DNA of 64,000 nucleotides. Origin: Massilia sp. CFBP 13721 (GTDB taxonomy: Bacteria; Pseudomonadota; Gammaproteobacteria; Burkholderiales; Burkholderiaceae_D). The position numbers and the translations under genes are program-made. Of this stretch, positions 34,364 through 42,729 are shown piece after piece; within the stretch, counting starts at the first letter, position 1; each line of letters opens with the position of its first letter. The DNA is taken from contig NZ_JACYUY010000005.1 in the NCBI RefSeq assembly GCF_014842025.1, forward strand, positions 1 through 64,000. The letters are read 5' to 3'. Below the pieces are notes generated by a model. It made no database searches, was not told where the DNA came from, and saw only the letters and a program-made list of their open reading frames with translations.

Positions 34364-36274
34364 TCAGACCGCCGTGCGCAAGGCGCGCGCCAGGTCCGAC
34401 AGCCGGTACGGCTTGTTGACGAAGGCGAAATCTTCGAGGTTGGTGTCGCCCAGCACCAGCGCCGGCAGCGGGTAGCCCGAGGCGAGGATGATCTTCACCT
34501 CCGGATAATGCTGGCGTGTGTGGTTCGCCAGTTCGACGCCGTTCATCCCGTGCGGCATGATGATGTCGCTGAACAGGATGTCGACCGCGCGCCCGCCCAG
34601 CAGGTTCAGCGCTTCGTTGGCGTCCGATGCCGTGACGACTTCATAGCCCATGCTGATGAACAGCGCCGAAGCCACGTCCATCAGGTCGGGCTCGTCTTCG
34701 ACGATCAGCACCAGTTCCAAGCTGTCCTTCCGTGCCGTCTCGCCGTCCTGGCCGGGCGCGGCCGGCAGGAAGATCGAGATCGCCGTGCCTTCACCGGGCG
34801 TGGTGCCGATCACGACCTCGCCGCCCGACTGCTTGATGAAGCCGTAGACCTGGGACAAGCCCAGGCCCGTGCCCTTGCCGACTTCCTTGGTCGTGTAGAA
34901 GGGTTCGAAGGCGCGCGCCGCCGTCTCCGGCGACATGCCGGTGCCGGTGTCGGTCACCGTCACCCGCACGTAGGGTCCCGGCGCCAGGCCGCGTACTTCC
35001 TGCCCGACGAGGTCGACGTTGGCGGTCTCGATCTGCAGGCTGCCGCCGTCTGGCATGGCGTCGCGCGCATTGACGACCAGGTTCAGGATCGCCGATTCGA
35101 AACGCGCGCTGTCGATCACGGTATTGCGCACGTGCGGGTCGAGCCGCACGTGGAAATCGATCGCCGCATTCACGGCGCGCCGCAGCACCGACTCGAAGCC
35201 GGAAATGAGGCGATTGACGCTTCGTGTTTCCGGCTGCAGCGGCTGCTGGCGCGCAAAGGCCAGCAATTGCTGGGTCAGCGTGGCGCCGCGGTCGATCGCG
35301 CGGCGCATGCTGTCCAGTGTCTTGGCGTCCGCATTGCCGCCGCGGCCCAGGCTCAATACCTCCAGGCCGCTGGCCAGCACCGACAGCAGGTTGTTGAAGT
35401 CGTGCGCGATGCCGCCGGTGAGCTGGCCGATCGATTCCATCTTCTGGGCCTGGAACAGCGCCAGGTTGGCCTCGGCCAGCGCGGCGTCGGCCTTCTTCTT
35501 TTCGGTGAGGTCGCGCGTGATCTTGGCAAAGCCGATCAGTTCGCCCATGTCGTCGCGGATGGCGTCGATCACGACGTGCGCCCAGAAGCGCGTGCCCTCC
35601 TTGCGCAGGCGCCAGCCCTCGGATTCGTAGCGCCCTTCGCACGCGGCGGTGCCCAGCGCCCGCGCGGGCAGGCCGGCGGCGCGGTCTTCCTCGGTGTAGA
35701 AGGTCGAAAAATGCCGGCCGACTATCTCGTCGTAGCTGTAGCCCTTGATGCGCTCGGCGCCGACGTTCCAGTTGGTGACGGTACCTTCGGGCGAGAGCAT
35801 GTAGATCGCGTAGTCGGTCACGCCCTGCACCAGCAGGCGGAAGCGTTCTTCGCTGGCGCGCAATGCCTGCTCGGCCTGGCGCTTGTCGGTGATGTCGCGC
35901 GTGATCTTGGCATAGCCCAGCAGCGTGCCCTGCTCGTCGTAGATCGGGTCGATGACCACGCTGGCCCAGAAGCGGGTGCCGTCCTGGCGCATGCGCCAGC
36001 CTTCGGCTTCGTACTTGCCCTCGACCAGGGCGGTCGCCAGTGCGCGCTCGGGCAGGTTGGTGGCGCGGTCTTCGGGGGTATAGAAGCGCGAGAAGTGTTC
36101 GCCCAGGATTTCGGGCGCCTGGTAGCCCTTGAAGCGCTGGGCGCCGGTGTTCCAGCTGCTGACATGGCCGTCGGGGTCGAGCATGTAGATCGCATAGTCG
36201 CTGATGCCGGAAATCAGGTACTGGAAGCGCTGTTCTTCGGTCAGCTTCTTCTTGGCGGCGATTCGATTGTTCAT
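34364..36274 (-). CDS. Hybrid histidine kinase, PAS-PAS-HK-REC
   Basis: 636 residues from the ATG at 36274. Two tandem PAS domains (about 15-135 and 145-260) look like an internal duplication, both reading YAIYMLxPxGxVxxWNxGAxRxKGY and HFSxFYTxEDRAxxLPxRAL. A dimerisation/phosphoacceptor segment GGIAHDFNNLLSVLASGLEVL follows, then HATPase motifs NLVVNARDAMPDGG, DTGTGM, FEPFYTTKEVGKGTGLGLS, and a C-terminal REC with the phospho-Asp in DILFSDIIMPHGMNG. No membrane segment: a cytosolic sensor. Divergent from the phytochrome gene, suggesting a shared light or redox circuit. Confidence 0.92.
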   Translation of the reverse strand: MNNRIAAKKKLTEEQRFQYLISGISDYAIYMLDPDGHVSSWNTGAQRFKGYQAPEILGEHFSRFYTPEDRATNLPERALATALVEGKYEAEGWRMRQDGTRFWASVVIDPIYDEQGTLLGYAKITRDITDKRQAEQALRASEERFRLLVQGVTDYAIYMLSPEGTVTNWNVGAERIKGYSYDEIVGRHFSTFYTEEDRAAGLPARALGTAACEGRYESEGWRLRKEGTRFWAHVVIDAIRDDMGELIGFAKITRDLTEKKKADAALAEANLALFQAQKMESIGQLTGGIAHDFNNLLSVLASGLEVLSLGRGGNADAKTLDSMRRAIDRGATLTQQLLAFARQQPLQPETRSVNRLISGFESVLRRAVNAAIDFHVRLDPHVRNTVIDSARFESAILNLVVNARDAMPDGGSLQIETANVDLVGQEVRGLAPGPYVRVTVTDTGTGMSPETAARAFEPFYTTKEVGKGTGLGLSQVYGFIKQSGGEVVIGTTPGEGTAISIFLPAAPGQDGETARKDSLELVLIVEDEPDLMDVASALFISMGYEVVTASDANEALNLLGGRAVDILFSDIIMPHGMNGVELANHTRQHYPEVKIILASGYPLPALVLGDTNLEDFAFVNKPYRLSDLARALRTAV

Positions 36275-36515
36275 GGATACATGGCGGCGTTGGCGGGTAA
36301 CGACCAATGATAAACCGAAAAGCCCGCCACCGGCCACGCGAAAGTTGCCGTATCGACCATGCCTTGCCGGGCTCGGTCAAGCGCGAATCGCCTCAAAAAC
36401 ATGATGATTCGTGCCGCTGCCGCGACGCCCGCCGCGCCTGCATTCCACCGCACCGGGACCTGTCTTTCCACGTTAAAATAACATCTTTGTCACCCGCCTC
36501 ACGCGCACGCGCTCC

Positions 36516-38777
36516 ATGATTCCACCCGTACCTGCACCGCTCGACCTGTCCGGCTGCGCCCGGGAACCGATCCGCACGCCCGGCAGCATCCAGCCGCACG
36601 GCTTCCTGCTGACGCTGTCCGCCGCCGGCGATGTATTGCAAGCCAGCGCCAACCTGGCGCGCTGGACTGGCGTCGATGCCGAGGCTGCCTGCGGCCAGCC
36701 GCTGGCGCAGGTCATCGGCGCCGAGGCGGCCGCGCGCCTGTTGCCCGCCCTGACAGGCGGCACCCTGGGCGACAGGCCGTTTTACCTGGGCACGATCACG
36801 GCCGGCAACGGCCTGCATTTCGATGCGCTCGGCCATGCCTGGGATGGGGTGGTCATCCTCGAATGCGAAGCCGTCGAACGCGCCGAAGCGCCGGACTTCC
36901 GCCACTTGTATCCGCTGCTGGGCGACTTCCTGCTGAAGGTGAACGAGTCGCAATCGGTCGAGTCGCTGGCCGAACTGGCGGCATACCACGTGCGCATGGT
37001 CACCGGTTTCGGACGCGTAATGGTCTACCAGTTCGACCGCGACGGCCATGGCCACGTGATGGCCGAGTCGAAAGACGATTCATACCACTCGTACATGGGA
37101 CAGCGCTTCCCCGCGTCCGACATCCCGTCCCAGGCGCGCGAGCTGTACGCCCTGTCGCGCATCCGCCTGATCCAGGACGCGAACTACGTGCCCTCGCCGC
37201 TGGTCCCGGGCGACAATCCCGTGACGGGTGCGCGCAACGACCTCTCGTTTGCCGCCCTGCGCAGCGTCTCGCCGGTGCACCTGCAATACATGCGCAACAT
37301 GGGCACGCTGGCCTCGATGTCGGTATCGCTGATGGTCAAGGGCAAACTGTGGGGCCTGATCTCCTGCCACAACGAGGAAGCCTGCCCGCTGCCGTTCGAG
37401 AAGCGTACCGCCTGCGAGCAGCTCGGCCAGGTGCTGGCGCTGTGCATCGAGTCGCGCGAGGATGCGAGCGAGCTGCAGTTCCGTCTCGAAGTGCGGCGCA
37501 TGATGGTCGCCATGCTCGGCAACCTCACCAAGGGCGCCGACGTCATCGACAACATGAGCAGCGTCTTCCCCGAACTGCTGCGCTTTGCGCGCGCCGGCGG
37601 CGTGGCGGTGGTGGCCGAGGAGCGTGTGCTGACCTTTGGCGACACGCCCGACGTGGCGGCGATCCGCAACCTGGTGTCCTGGCTCGAAGCGGAAGGCCAC
37701 GGCGCCGACATCTTCCATACCGACGCGCTCTCGAGCATCTACCCGCGCGGCGCGGCGCTCAAGCGCAATGCCAGTGGCCTGCTGGCGATGCCGATCTCGC
37801 GCCTGCACAAGCACTACCTGCTGTGGTTCCGTCCCGAGGTGGTGCATACGATCGAGTGGGCCGGCAATCCGCATGAAAAGGAGGTTGCACCGGGTACGCT
37901 GGTCCAGCTCACCCCGCGCACCAGCTTTGCCACCTGGCGCGAAGAGATCCACGGCGTCAGCCTGCCCTGGCACGTCGCCGAGATCGAACTCACCGGCGAA
38001 TTCCGCAGCGCGCTGCTGGGCATCGCGCTCGAACGCGCCGAACAGATGGCCGAACTGGCCGAGGAACTCGGGCGCGCCAACAAAGAACTCGAAGCGTTTT
38101 CGTACTCGGTCTCGCACGACCTGCGCGCGCCGCTGCGCCACATTGTCGGCTTTTCCGACCTGCTGCTGGAATCGAGCGGCAGCGAAGACGCCACCATGCG
38201 CCAGCGCTTCCTCACCAACATCAAGGAATCGGCGCGCCTGGCCGGTAAACTCGTCGACGATTTGCTGAGTTTCTCGCAGATGGGCCGCGCCGCCCTGCGC
38301 CCGGTCGATGTCGACATGTCGAAACTAGTCGCCTCCTGCATCGACAAACTGGCCATGGACGTCAAGGGCCGCAACATCGAGTGGGACCTGCAAGCACTGC
38401 CGCGCATCACGGCCGACCCGACTTTTCTCCACCTGGCGGTGATGAACCTGCTGTCGAACGCGGTCAAGTTCACCGGCCAGCGCGACCCGGCCATTATCCG
38501 CGTCTGGGCCGAGCAGGATGACGCGGGCACGGTCTTCCACTTCGCCGACAACGGCGCCGGCTTCAACATGGATTACGTGCACAAGCTGTTCGGCGTGTTC
38601 CAGCGCCTGCACCGGATGGAAGACTTCCAGGGCACGGGCATTGGCCTGGCCAACGTGCGCCGCATCGTCGAACGCCACGGCGGACAAGTCTGGGCCGATT
38701 CGATCCAGGGCCAGAGCGCCACTTTCTCCTTCAGTATTCCGCGAACACTCGCACTTTCAACGCAACCGCGAGCTTAA
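36516..38777 (+). CDS. bphP: Bacteriophytochrome histidine kinase
   Basis: 753 residues. PAS-GAF-PHY photosensory core: biliverdin-attachment Cys14 in SGCAREPIRTPGSIQPHG, GAF motif MGQRFPASDIPSQARELY with the conserved Asp, chromophore-proximal His in RSVSPVHLQYMRNMG, and PHY tongue PRTSFATWREEIHG. The C-terminal kinase has HisKA FSYSVSHDLRAPLRHIVGFSDLLLE (His about 535) and HATPase MNLLSNAVKFTG, FADNGAGFNM and GTGIGLANVRRIVERHGG. Expected red/far-red sensor. No heme oxygenase gene is adjacent, so biliverdin must come from elsewhere. A cognate response regulator follows after 5 nt. Confidence 0.96.
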   Translation: MIPPVPAPLDLSGCAREPIRTPGSIQPHGFLLTLSAAGDVLQASANLARWTGVDAEAACGQPLAQVIGAEAAARLLPALTGGTLGDRPFYLGTITAGNGLHFDALGHAWDGVVILECEAVERAEAPDFRHLYPLLGDFLLKVNESQSVESLAELAAYHVRMVTGFGRVMVYQFDRDGHGHVMAESKDDSYHSYMGQRFPASDIPSQARELYALSRIRLIQDANYVPSPLVPGDNPVTGARNDLSFAALRSVSPVHLQYMRNMGTLASMSVSLMVKGKLWGLISCHNEEACPLPFEKRTACEQLGQVLALCIESREDASELQFRLEVRRMMVAMLGNLTKGADVIDNMSSVFPELLRFARAGGVAVVAEERVLTFGDTPDVAAIRNLVSWLEAEGHGADIFHTDALSSIYPRGAALKRNASGLLAMPISRLHKHYLLWFRPEVVHTIEWAGNPHEKEVAPGTLVQLTPRTSFATWREEIHGVSLPWHVAEIELTGEFRSALLGIALERAEQMAELAEELGRANKELEAFSYSVSHDLRAPLRHIVGFSDLLLESSGSEDATMRQRFLTNIKESARLAGKLVDDLLSFSQMGRAALRPVDVDMSKLVASCIDKLAMDVKGRNIEWDLQALPRITADPTFLHLAVMNLLSNAVKFTGQRDPAIIRVWAEQDDAGTVFHFADNGAGFNMDYVHKLFGVFQRLHRMEDFQGTGIGLANVRRIVERHGGQVWADSIQGQSATFSFSIPRTLALSTQPRA

Positions 38778-38782
38778 ACACA

Positions 38783-39238
38783 ATGCTAAAACCCATCCTG
38801 CTGGTCGAAGACAATCCACACGACCTCGAACTGACCCTGGTGGCGCTGGCGCGCAGCCAGCTGGCCAACGAGGTCGTGGTCGTGCGCGACGGCGCCGAAG
38901 CGATCGATTACCTGCTGCGCCGCGGCGAATTCGCCGAGCGCCCGGAAGGCAATCCGGCCGTTACCCTGCTCGACCTGAAACTGCCGAAAGTCGACGGCCT
39001 GGAAGTACTGGCGACCATCCGCCAGACCGACAAGCTGAGAAGCATGCCGGTCGTAATGCTGACCTCGTCGAAAGAAGAACAGGACCTGGTGCGCAGCTAC
39101 GAGCTGGGCGTGAACGCCTATGTCGTCAAGCCGGTGGATTTCAAGGAATTCGTGCGCGCGATCGCCGACCTGGGCATCTTCTGGGCGGTGCTGAACGAAC
39201 CGCCGCCGGGGTCGCAGCGCTACGTGCGTCCGACCTGA
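38783..39238 (+). CDS. Single-domain response regulator (Rcp1-like)
   Basis: 151 residues, only a receiver domain: ILLVEDNPHDLELTLVAL (acid pocket), phospho-Asp in VTLLDLKLPKVDGLEVLATIR (about 67), VVMLTSSKEEQD and Lys in YVVKPVDFKEFVRAI. The LLRRGEF insert after helix 2 is typical of phytochrome-associated Rcp1/DrRR-type regulators. It starts 5 nt after bphP and is convergent with the next hybrid kinase gene. With no output domain, it probably relays phosphate. Confidence 0.93.
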   Translation: MLKPILLVEDNPHDLELTLVALARSQLANEVVVVRDGAEAIDYLLRRGEFAERPEGNPAVTLLDLKLPKVDGLEVLATIRQTDKLRSMPVVMLTSSKEEQDLVRSYELGVNAYVVKPVDFKEFVRAIADLGIFWAVLNEPPPGSQRYVRPT

Positions 39239-39250
39239 CGCATCGTTGAA

Positions 39251-40930
39251 TCAGGCGGCCGGTACGGCTTGCGTACCGGCGTCGGCGCCGGCTTTTGAAC
39301 GGCGCAGCAAATGACGGATGCGCGCACTGAGCGCGTCTGGATGATACGGTTTCTGCAGCAGGTGCACCGAGGCGCTGACCTTGCCCTCGTGCGCCAGTAC
39401 CCCTTCCGCATAGCCCGACGTGTAGAGCAGCTGCGCCTGCGGCAAATGCTTGCGCACGATCTCGCCCAGTTGCAGGCTGCTCACCGGCCCCGGCATGACC
39501 ACGTCGGAAAACACCAGGTCGATATGGCGTCCGCTTTCGACGATCGCCACCGCGCCCGCCGCGTCGGCCGCTTCCAGCACCTGGTAGCCGAGCGCGGACA
39601 GGATCGCGCAGGTCGAGCTGCGCACGTCTTCCTCGTCTTCCACCACCAGGATCGTCTCCAGGCCGCCGTAGAGCGGCACCTCGACCGGCGCTTCCGGCTG
39701 CGCCGCCTCGGTGGCGCTGCGCGGCAGGAAGATGCGCACGCTGGTGCCGCGGCCCACTTCGCTGACGATGGCGATGTCGCCGCCCGATTGCTTGACGAAA
39801 CCATAGGCCATCGACAGGCCGAGGCCCGTGCCCTGCCCGACCGGCTTGGTGGTGAAGAAGGGTTCGAAGACGCGCTGCAGGATCTCGGGCGGCATGCCCT
39901 TGCCGCTGTCGGCGATTTCGATGAAGACGTACTCGCCGGCCGCGGCGCCCGGCGGCAGTTCGATGCCGCGCACCTGGGTGGCGCCGCCGGCATTGCCGGC
40001 GCGGATGTGCAGGGTGCCGCTGCCGCCCATCGCATCGCGTGCATTGATGGCCAGGTTCAGCAGCACGTTGTTGAGCTGGTCCGGATCGGCGACCGTGCTC
40101 CACAGCGCCGGATCGATGTCGGTGACGATGCGCGCATTCGGCCCCAGCACGCGCCGCATCATGTCGTCCATCTGGCGCAGCAGGTGGCCCGGATTGAGCA
40201 CCACCGCCTGCAGCGGCTGGCGCCGCGCGAACGCGAGCAGGTGCGACGACAGCTTGGCCCCGCGCTCGACGCCGGCCAGCGCCATCTCGACGCGGGTACG
40301 CGCCGCCTCGTTCAGGCCGCCGACGAGTTTGAGCAGTTGCAGGTTGCCGCCGATGATCTGCAAGACGTTGTTGAAGTCGTGCGCCACGCCGCCGGTGAGC
40401 TGGCCGATGGCTTCCATCTTCTGCGCCTGGTGCAGCGCCGATTCGCTCGCGGCCAGCTGCTGCTGGCTCACGCGCAGCGAGGCGAAGGCGGCATCGCGCT
40501 CGCGGCGGGCGATGCAGGCGGCGTTGTGGTACTGGACGCGGGCAACAAGCTCGCGATGATCGGGCCACTTCACCATGTAGTCGTTGACGCCGGCGGCAAA
40601 CGCCTGCGCCTTGATCTCGGGGTCGTCCTCGGACGACAGCATGATGACGGGGATGTGTTCGGTATCGGGACAGGCGCGCAGGCGGCGCGTGAACTCGAAG
40701 CCGTCGAGGTCGGGCATGCGCAAGTCGACCAGCACCACCGTGACTTGCAGTTCGCGCACCAGGTCGACCGCGCGGGCGGAACTCGACTCGTAGTGCAGCA
40801 CGTGCTTGATGCAGGTTTTCAGCCCGTGCTCGATGATTTGCTGGGCAAACGGTTCGTCATCGATCAGCAGGATCGAACAGGTACTGGTATCGTCTTCGAT
40901 CATCGCTGGAGACCCCACTAGTGCGGACAT
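39251..40930 (-). CDS. Hybrid histidine kinase, REC-HK-REC
   Basis: 559 residues. N-terminal receiver (SILLIDDEPFAQQII, phospho-Asp in VVLVDLRMPDLDGFE about 73), then a short coiled linker, a HDFNN-type kinase core (LTGGVAHDFNNVLQIIGGNLQLLKL, NLAINARDAMGGSG, FEPFFTTKPVGQGTGLGLS) and a C-terminal receiver (ILVVEDEEDVR, DLVFSDVVMPGP). The two receivers and same kinase type as the 34364-36274 protein suggest a phosphorelay with the phytochrome system. Start at the ATG 40930; an internal ATG nine codons later is an alternative. Confidence 0.9.
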   Translation of the reverse strand: MSALVGSPAMIEDDTSTCSILLIDDEPFAQQIIEHGLKTCIKHVLHYESSSARAVDLVRELQVTVVLVDLRMPDLDGFEFTRRLRACPDTEHIPVIMLSSEDDPEIKAQAFAAGVNDYMVKWPDHRELVARVQYHNAACIARRERDAAFASLRVSQQQLAASESALHQAQKMEAIGQLTGGVAHDFNNVLQIIGGNLQLLKLVGGLNEAARTRVEMALAGVERGAKLSSHLLAFARRQPLQAVVLNPGHLLRQMDDMMRRVLGPNARIVTDIDPALWSTVADPDQLNNVLLNLAINARDAMGGSGTLHIRAGNAGGATQVRGIELPPGAAAGEYVFIEIADSGKGMPPEILQRVFEPFFTTKPVGQGTGLGLSMAYGFVKQSGGDIAIVSEVGRGTSVRIFLPRSATEAAQPEAPVEVPLYGGLETILVVEDEEDVRSSTCAILSALGYQVLEAADAAGAVAIVESGRHIDLVFSDVVMPGPVSSLQLGEIVRKHLPQAQLLYTSGYAEGVLAHEGKVSASVHLLQKPYHPDALSARIRHLLRRSKAGADAGTQAVPAA

Positions 40931-41072
40931 TACAGAGGCCAGGTTGCATTTTGTGAAGCATTGATTCTACACCAATGTGAATAACGAGTTCATCAAATTA
41001 ACTATTCCGCTTGACACTCCGGGATTCGCCACCACCTTGTATTGACAATTTATTTTGCCGTCAGGGAGCTCC

Positions 41073-41366
41073 GTGCACGATCCACTCTGCCCCTTGTGCG
41101 GTCGCGAACTGGGCACCGTCAACATCGACCGTCACCACCTGGTGCCGAAGACGTTCAAGGGCAAGGAACAGTTCCCGATCCATAAGATCTGCCACCGTAA
41201 AATCCATTCGGCCTTTACCGAGCGCGAACTGCTGCGCACCTATCACACCTGGGAGGCGCTGCGCGGACACGACGAGATCCGCGCCTTCATCGACTGGGTG
41301 GCGAAGAAGCCGCCGAACTTCTATACCCGCACTTATACGTCGAACGACAAGAAGCGGCGAAAGTGA
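41073..41366 (+). CDS. Small HNH-type nuclease-like protein
   Basis: 97 residues from a GTG start at 41073, chosen because AGGGAG lies 5 nt upstream. The HNH/zinc core is CPLCGRELGTVNIDRHHLVPKTFKGKEQFPIHKICHRKIHSAF: a C-x2-C knuckle, the catalytic HH pair, and C/H ligands in the last helix. Stand-alone HNH proteins of this size can be nucleases or RNA-binding; none of its neighbours suggests a partner. Chromosomal housekeeping or selfish origin cannot be decided. Confidence 0.8.
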   Translation: MHDPLCPLCGRELGTVNIDRHHLVPKTFKGKEQFPIHKICHRKIHSAFTERELLRTYHTWEALRGHDEIRAFIDWVAKKPPNFYTRTYTSNDKKRRK

Positions 41367-41391
41367 CGAAATTGATTCTGACTTGACAATG

Positions 41392-41417
41392 AAAAACGCC
41401 AACCCGAAGGTTGGCGT
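41392..41417 (-). terminator. Intrinsic terminator of the PEP-CTERM gene
   Basis: ACGCCAACC-CGAA-GGTTGGCGT stem; on the minus strand it is followed by TTTTTC. Also lies downstream of the HNH gene, but the T-run favours minus-strand termination. Confidence 0.8.
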
Positions 41418-41449
41418 GATTGCTGCATGCCTTGCCGGCCATGCACCGT

Positions 41450-42082
41450 TCAGACGTTCTTGCGGCGACGGATCATGCCCATGGCGCCCAGGGCCAGGCC
41501 CAGCAGCGCGAAGGAGCCAGGTTCCGGAACCTGCGCAACGGCCGCGGTTTGACCAGCCGTGATCGACAGGCCGGTGTTTTCATAGCCGTAACCGAGGACC
41601 GATGCAGGGAAGCCGTTACCGGCGGTCGTGCTCATCAATGCCCAGCCATAGTTCACGATGCCGGTCGACTCGTTCAGGAAACGCAGGCCGACGTATTCCT
41701 GGCCGGTGACGTTGAATGCGGTGCCACGGGTCTGGAACTGATTGTATTGGCCGCTTGCGGAGATCAGGTCGCCGAACGACAGCACGCGTGCTTCCGCCGA
41801 GGTACCGGGCGTGCCGGTGGCAAGGATACCCGACGGGGCGGCAGCGGCGTAGAAGGTGAGACCCGAGTTGTTGTTGTAAGGATTGAAGTCGTAGCCGGCG
41901 ATTTCGGTCGTGCCGCGCGCACCGGTGACAAAGTTGAAGTAGACACCGTCGATGTTATTCGGGACAGCGACCGGGGCGTTGGCGAAACTGACGGAGACGA
42001 CTGCGGCCTGCGCTGCGGGTGCGAGGAACAGCGAGGCAACGGCACCGGCGAGCAGGACGCGCGAAATAGCAGAAAATTTCAT
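41450..42082 (-). CDS. PEP-CTERM sorting-domain exported protein
   Basis: 210 residues. Sec signal peptide (RVLLAGAVASLFLAPAAQA, cleavage about 27), a Ser/Thr/Asn-rich beta body of unknown function, and a C-terminal PEP-CTERM tail: VPEPGSFALLGLALGAMGMIRRRKNV (Pro-Glu-Pro, hydrophobic helix, basic end). Such proteins are processed by exosortase and exported to the surface or matrix. No exosortase lies in this window. A second, shorter PEP-CTERM protein is encoded at 45975. Confidence 0.9.
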   Translation of the reverse strand: MKFSAISRVLLAGAVASLFLAPAAQAAVVSVSFANAPVAVPNNIDGVYFNFVTGARGTTEIAGYDFNPYNNNSGLTFYAAAAPSGILATGTPGTSAEARVLSFGDLISASGQYNQFQTRGTAFNVTGQEYVGLRFLNESTGIVNYGWALMSTTAGNGFPASVLGYGYENTGLSITAGQTAAVAQVPEPGSFALLGLALGAMGMIRRRKNV

Positions 42083-42294
42083 GTCTTATTCCTAGTTTGG
42101 GATGTGGGTTCGTTCACGCGACTCTTCAATGGCCGCGCTTTCCATTAAGCAAAAGTTGCGCCATGTTCATTATTTTTAGTTAAATCAAGAACTTGTAAAG
42201 ACAGGACAGCTTTTTCGTGTCCACAGTGTAAATAAATCCGACGACGTGGCTGTGGAAGGCAGTTCTGCAACACGCAATTCCAGGCGCATAAACG

Positions 42295-42324
42295 AAAAAG
42301 GCCACGTCATCGACGCGGCCTTTT
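42295..42324 (-). terminator. Terminator-like hairpin beside the tRNA remnant
   Basis: AAAAAGGCCACGTCATCGACGCGGCCTTTT: GC-rich stem with one wobble and flanking A/T runs on both strands, so it could work both ways. Nearly identical to the purT terminator at 45596-45626. Confidence 0.7.
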
Positions 42325-42340
42325 GTTTACTGCCGAATTC

Positions 42341-42402
42341 TGGCTCCCCGACCTGGACTCGAACCAGGGACCTGTGGATTAATAGTCCGTCGCTCTACTG
42401 AC
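42341..42402 (-). pseudogene. Truncated tRNA-Asn copy, 5' half replaced by a repeat unit
   Basis: Matches the intact tRNA-Asn copies from the CCA end through the T-arm, variable loop and anticodon arm, with substitutions (CTGTGGATTAATAG for CTGCGGATTAACAG), giving anticodon ATT instead of GTT. Similarity stops at 42402, where GTAGGGTGGGCATGCCCACGCGG begins. The D-arm and 5' acceptor strand are missing, so it cannot be functional. Confidence 0.85.
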
Positions 42403-42425
42403 GTAGGGTGGGCATGCCCACGCGG
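42403..42425. repeat. Dispersed palindromic repeat in the tRNA remnant
   Basis: GTAGGGTGGGCATGCCCACGCGG, the shortest tip seen (GGGCATGCCC). It directly replaces the 5' half of the tRNA-Asn copy. Confidence 0.85.
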
Positions 42426-42466
42426 AACGACGAGCAGTGTTTGCAGGAATGCCTAGCACACAAACG

Positions 42467-42499
42467 AAAAAAGAGCGCCGATCACTCGACGCTCTTTTT
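42467..42499 (-). terminator. Intrinsic terminator of tRNA-Asn copy 1
   Basis: AAAAAAGAGCGCCGATCACTCGACGCTCTTTTT: on the minus strand GAGCGTCGA/TCGGCGCTC stem with a G-U pair and a T-run. Equivalent hairpins follow copies 2 and 3. Confidence 0.85.
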
Positions 42500-42518
42500 A
42501 ACGCATTTCTGCATATTC

Positions 42519-42594
42519 TGGCTCCCCGACCTGGACTCGAACCAGGGACCTGCGGATTAACAGTCCGTCGCTCTACCGACTGAGCTATCAGGGA
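42519..42594 (-). tRNA. tRNA-Asn(GTT), copy 1
   Basis: 76 nt on the minus strand, 5' TCCCTGATAGCTCAGTCGG through GACGGACTGTTAATCC (anticodon GTT) to the T-arm GGTTCGAGTCC and encoded CCA end. All stems pair. A TATAAT -10 lies at 42606-42611 (minus). Identical in sequence to copies at 45778 and 47007. Confidence 0.95.
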
Positions 42595-42605
42595 ATTGAG
42601 GCAAC

Positions 42606-42611
42606 ATTATA
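42606..42611 (-). promoter_or_regulatory. -10 hexamer of tRNA-Asn copy 1
   Basis: Plus-strand ATTATA reads TATAAT on the minus strand, 12 nt before the mature tRNA 5' end; a partial -35 (TCGCCA) lies 17 nt further upstream. The same TATAAT appears at the same place before copy 2 (45866-45871) but not before copy 3. Confidence 0.7.
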
Positions 42612-42729
42612 GCGGGCGGATCGCAGTTTGGCGAGTCCTGTACGAAAATAGACATTCTGCACCCACCGCGCACCCTTCCCGCCCCGCTTTGCTATAGTCG
42701 CAGCACTGTTCTTCCAGACTTACGCAAAG

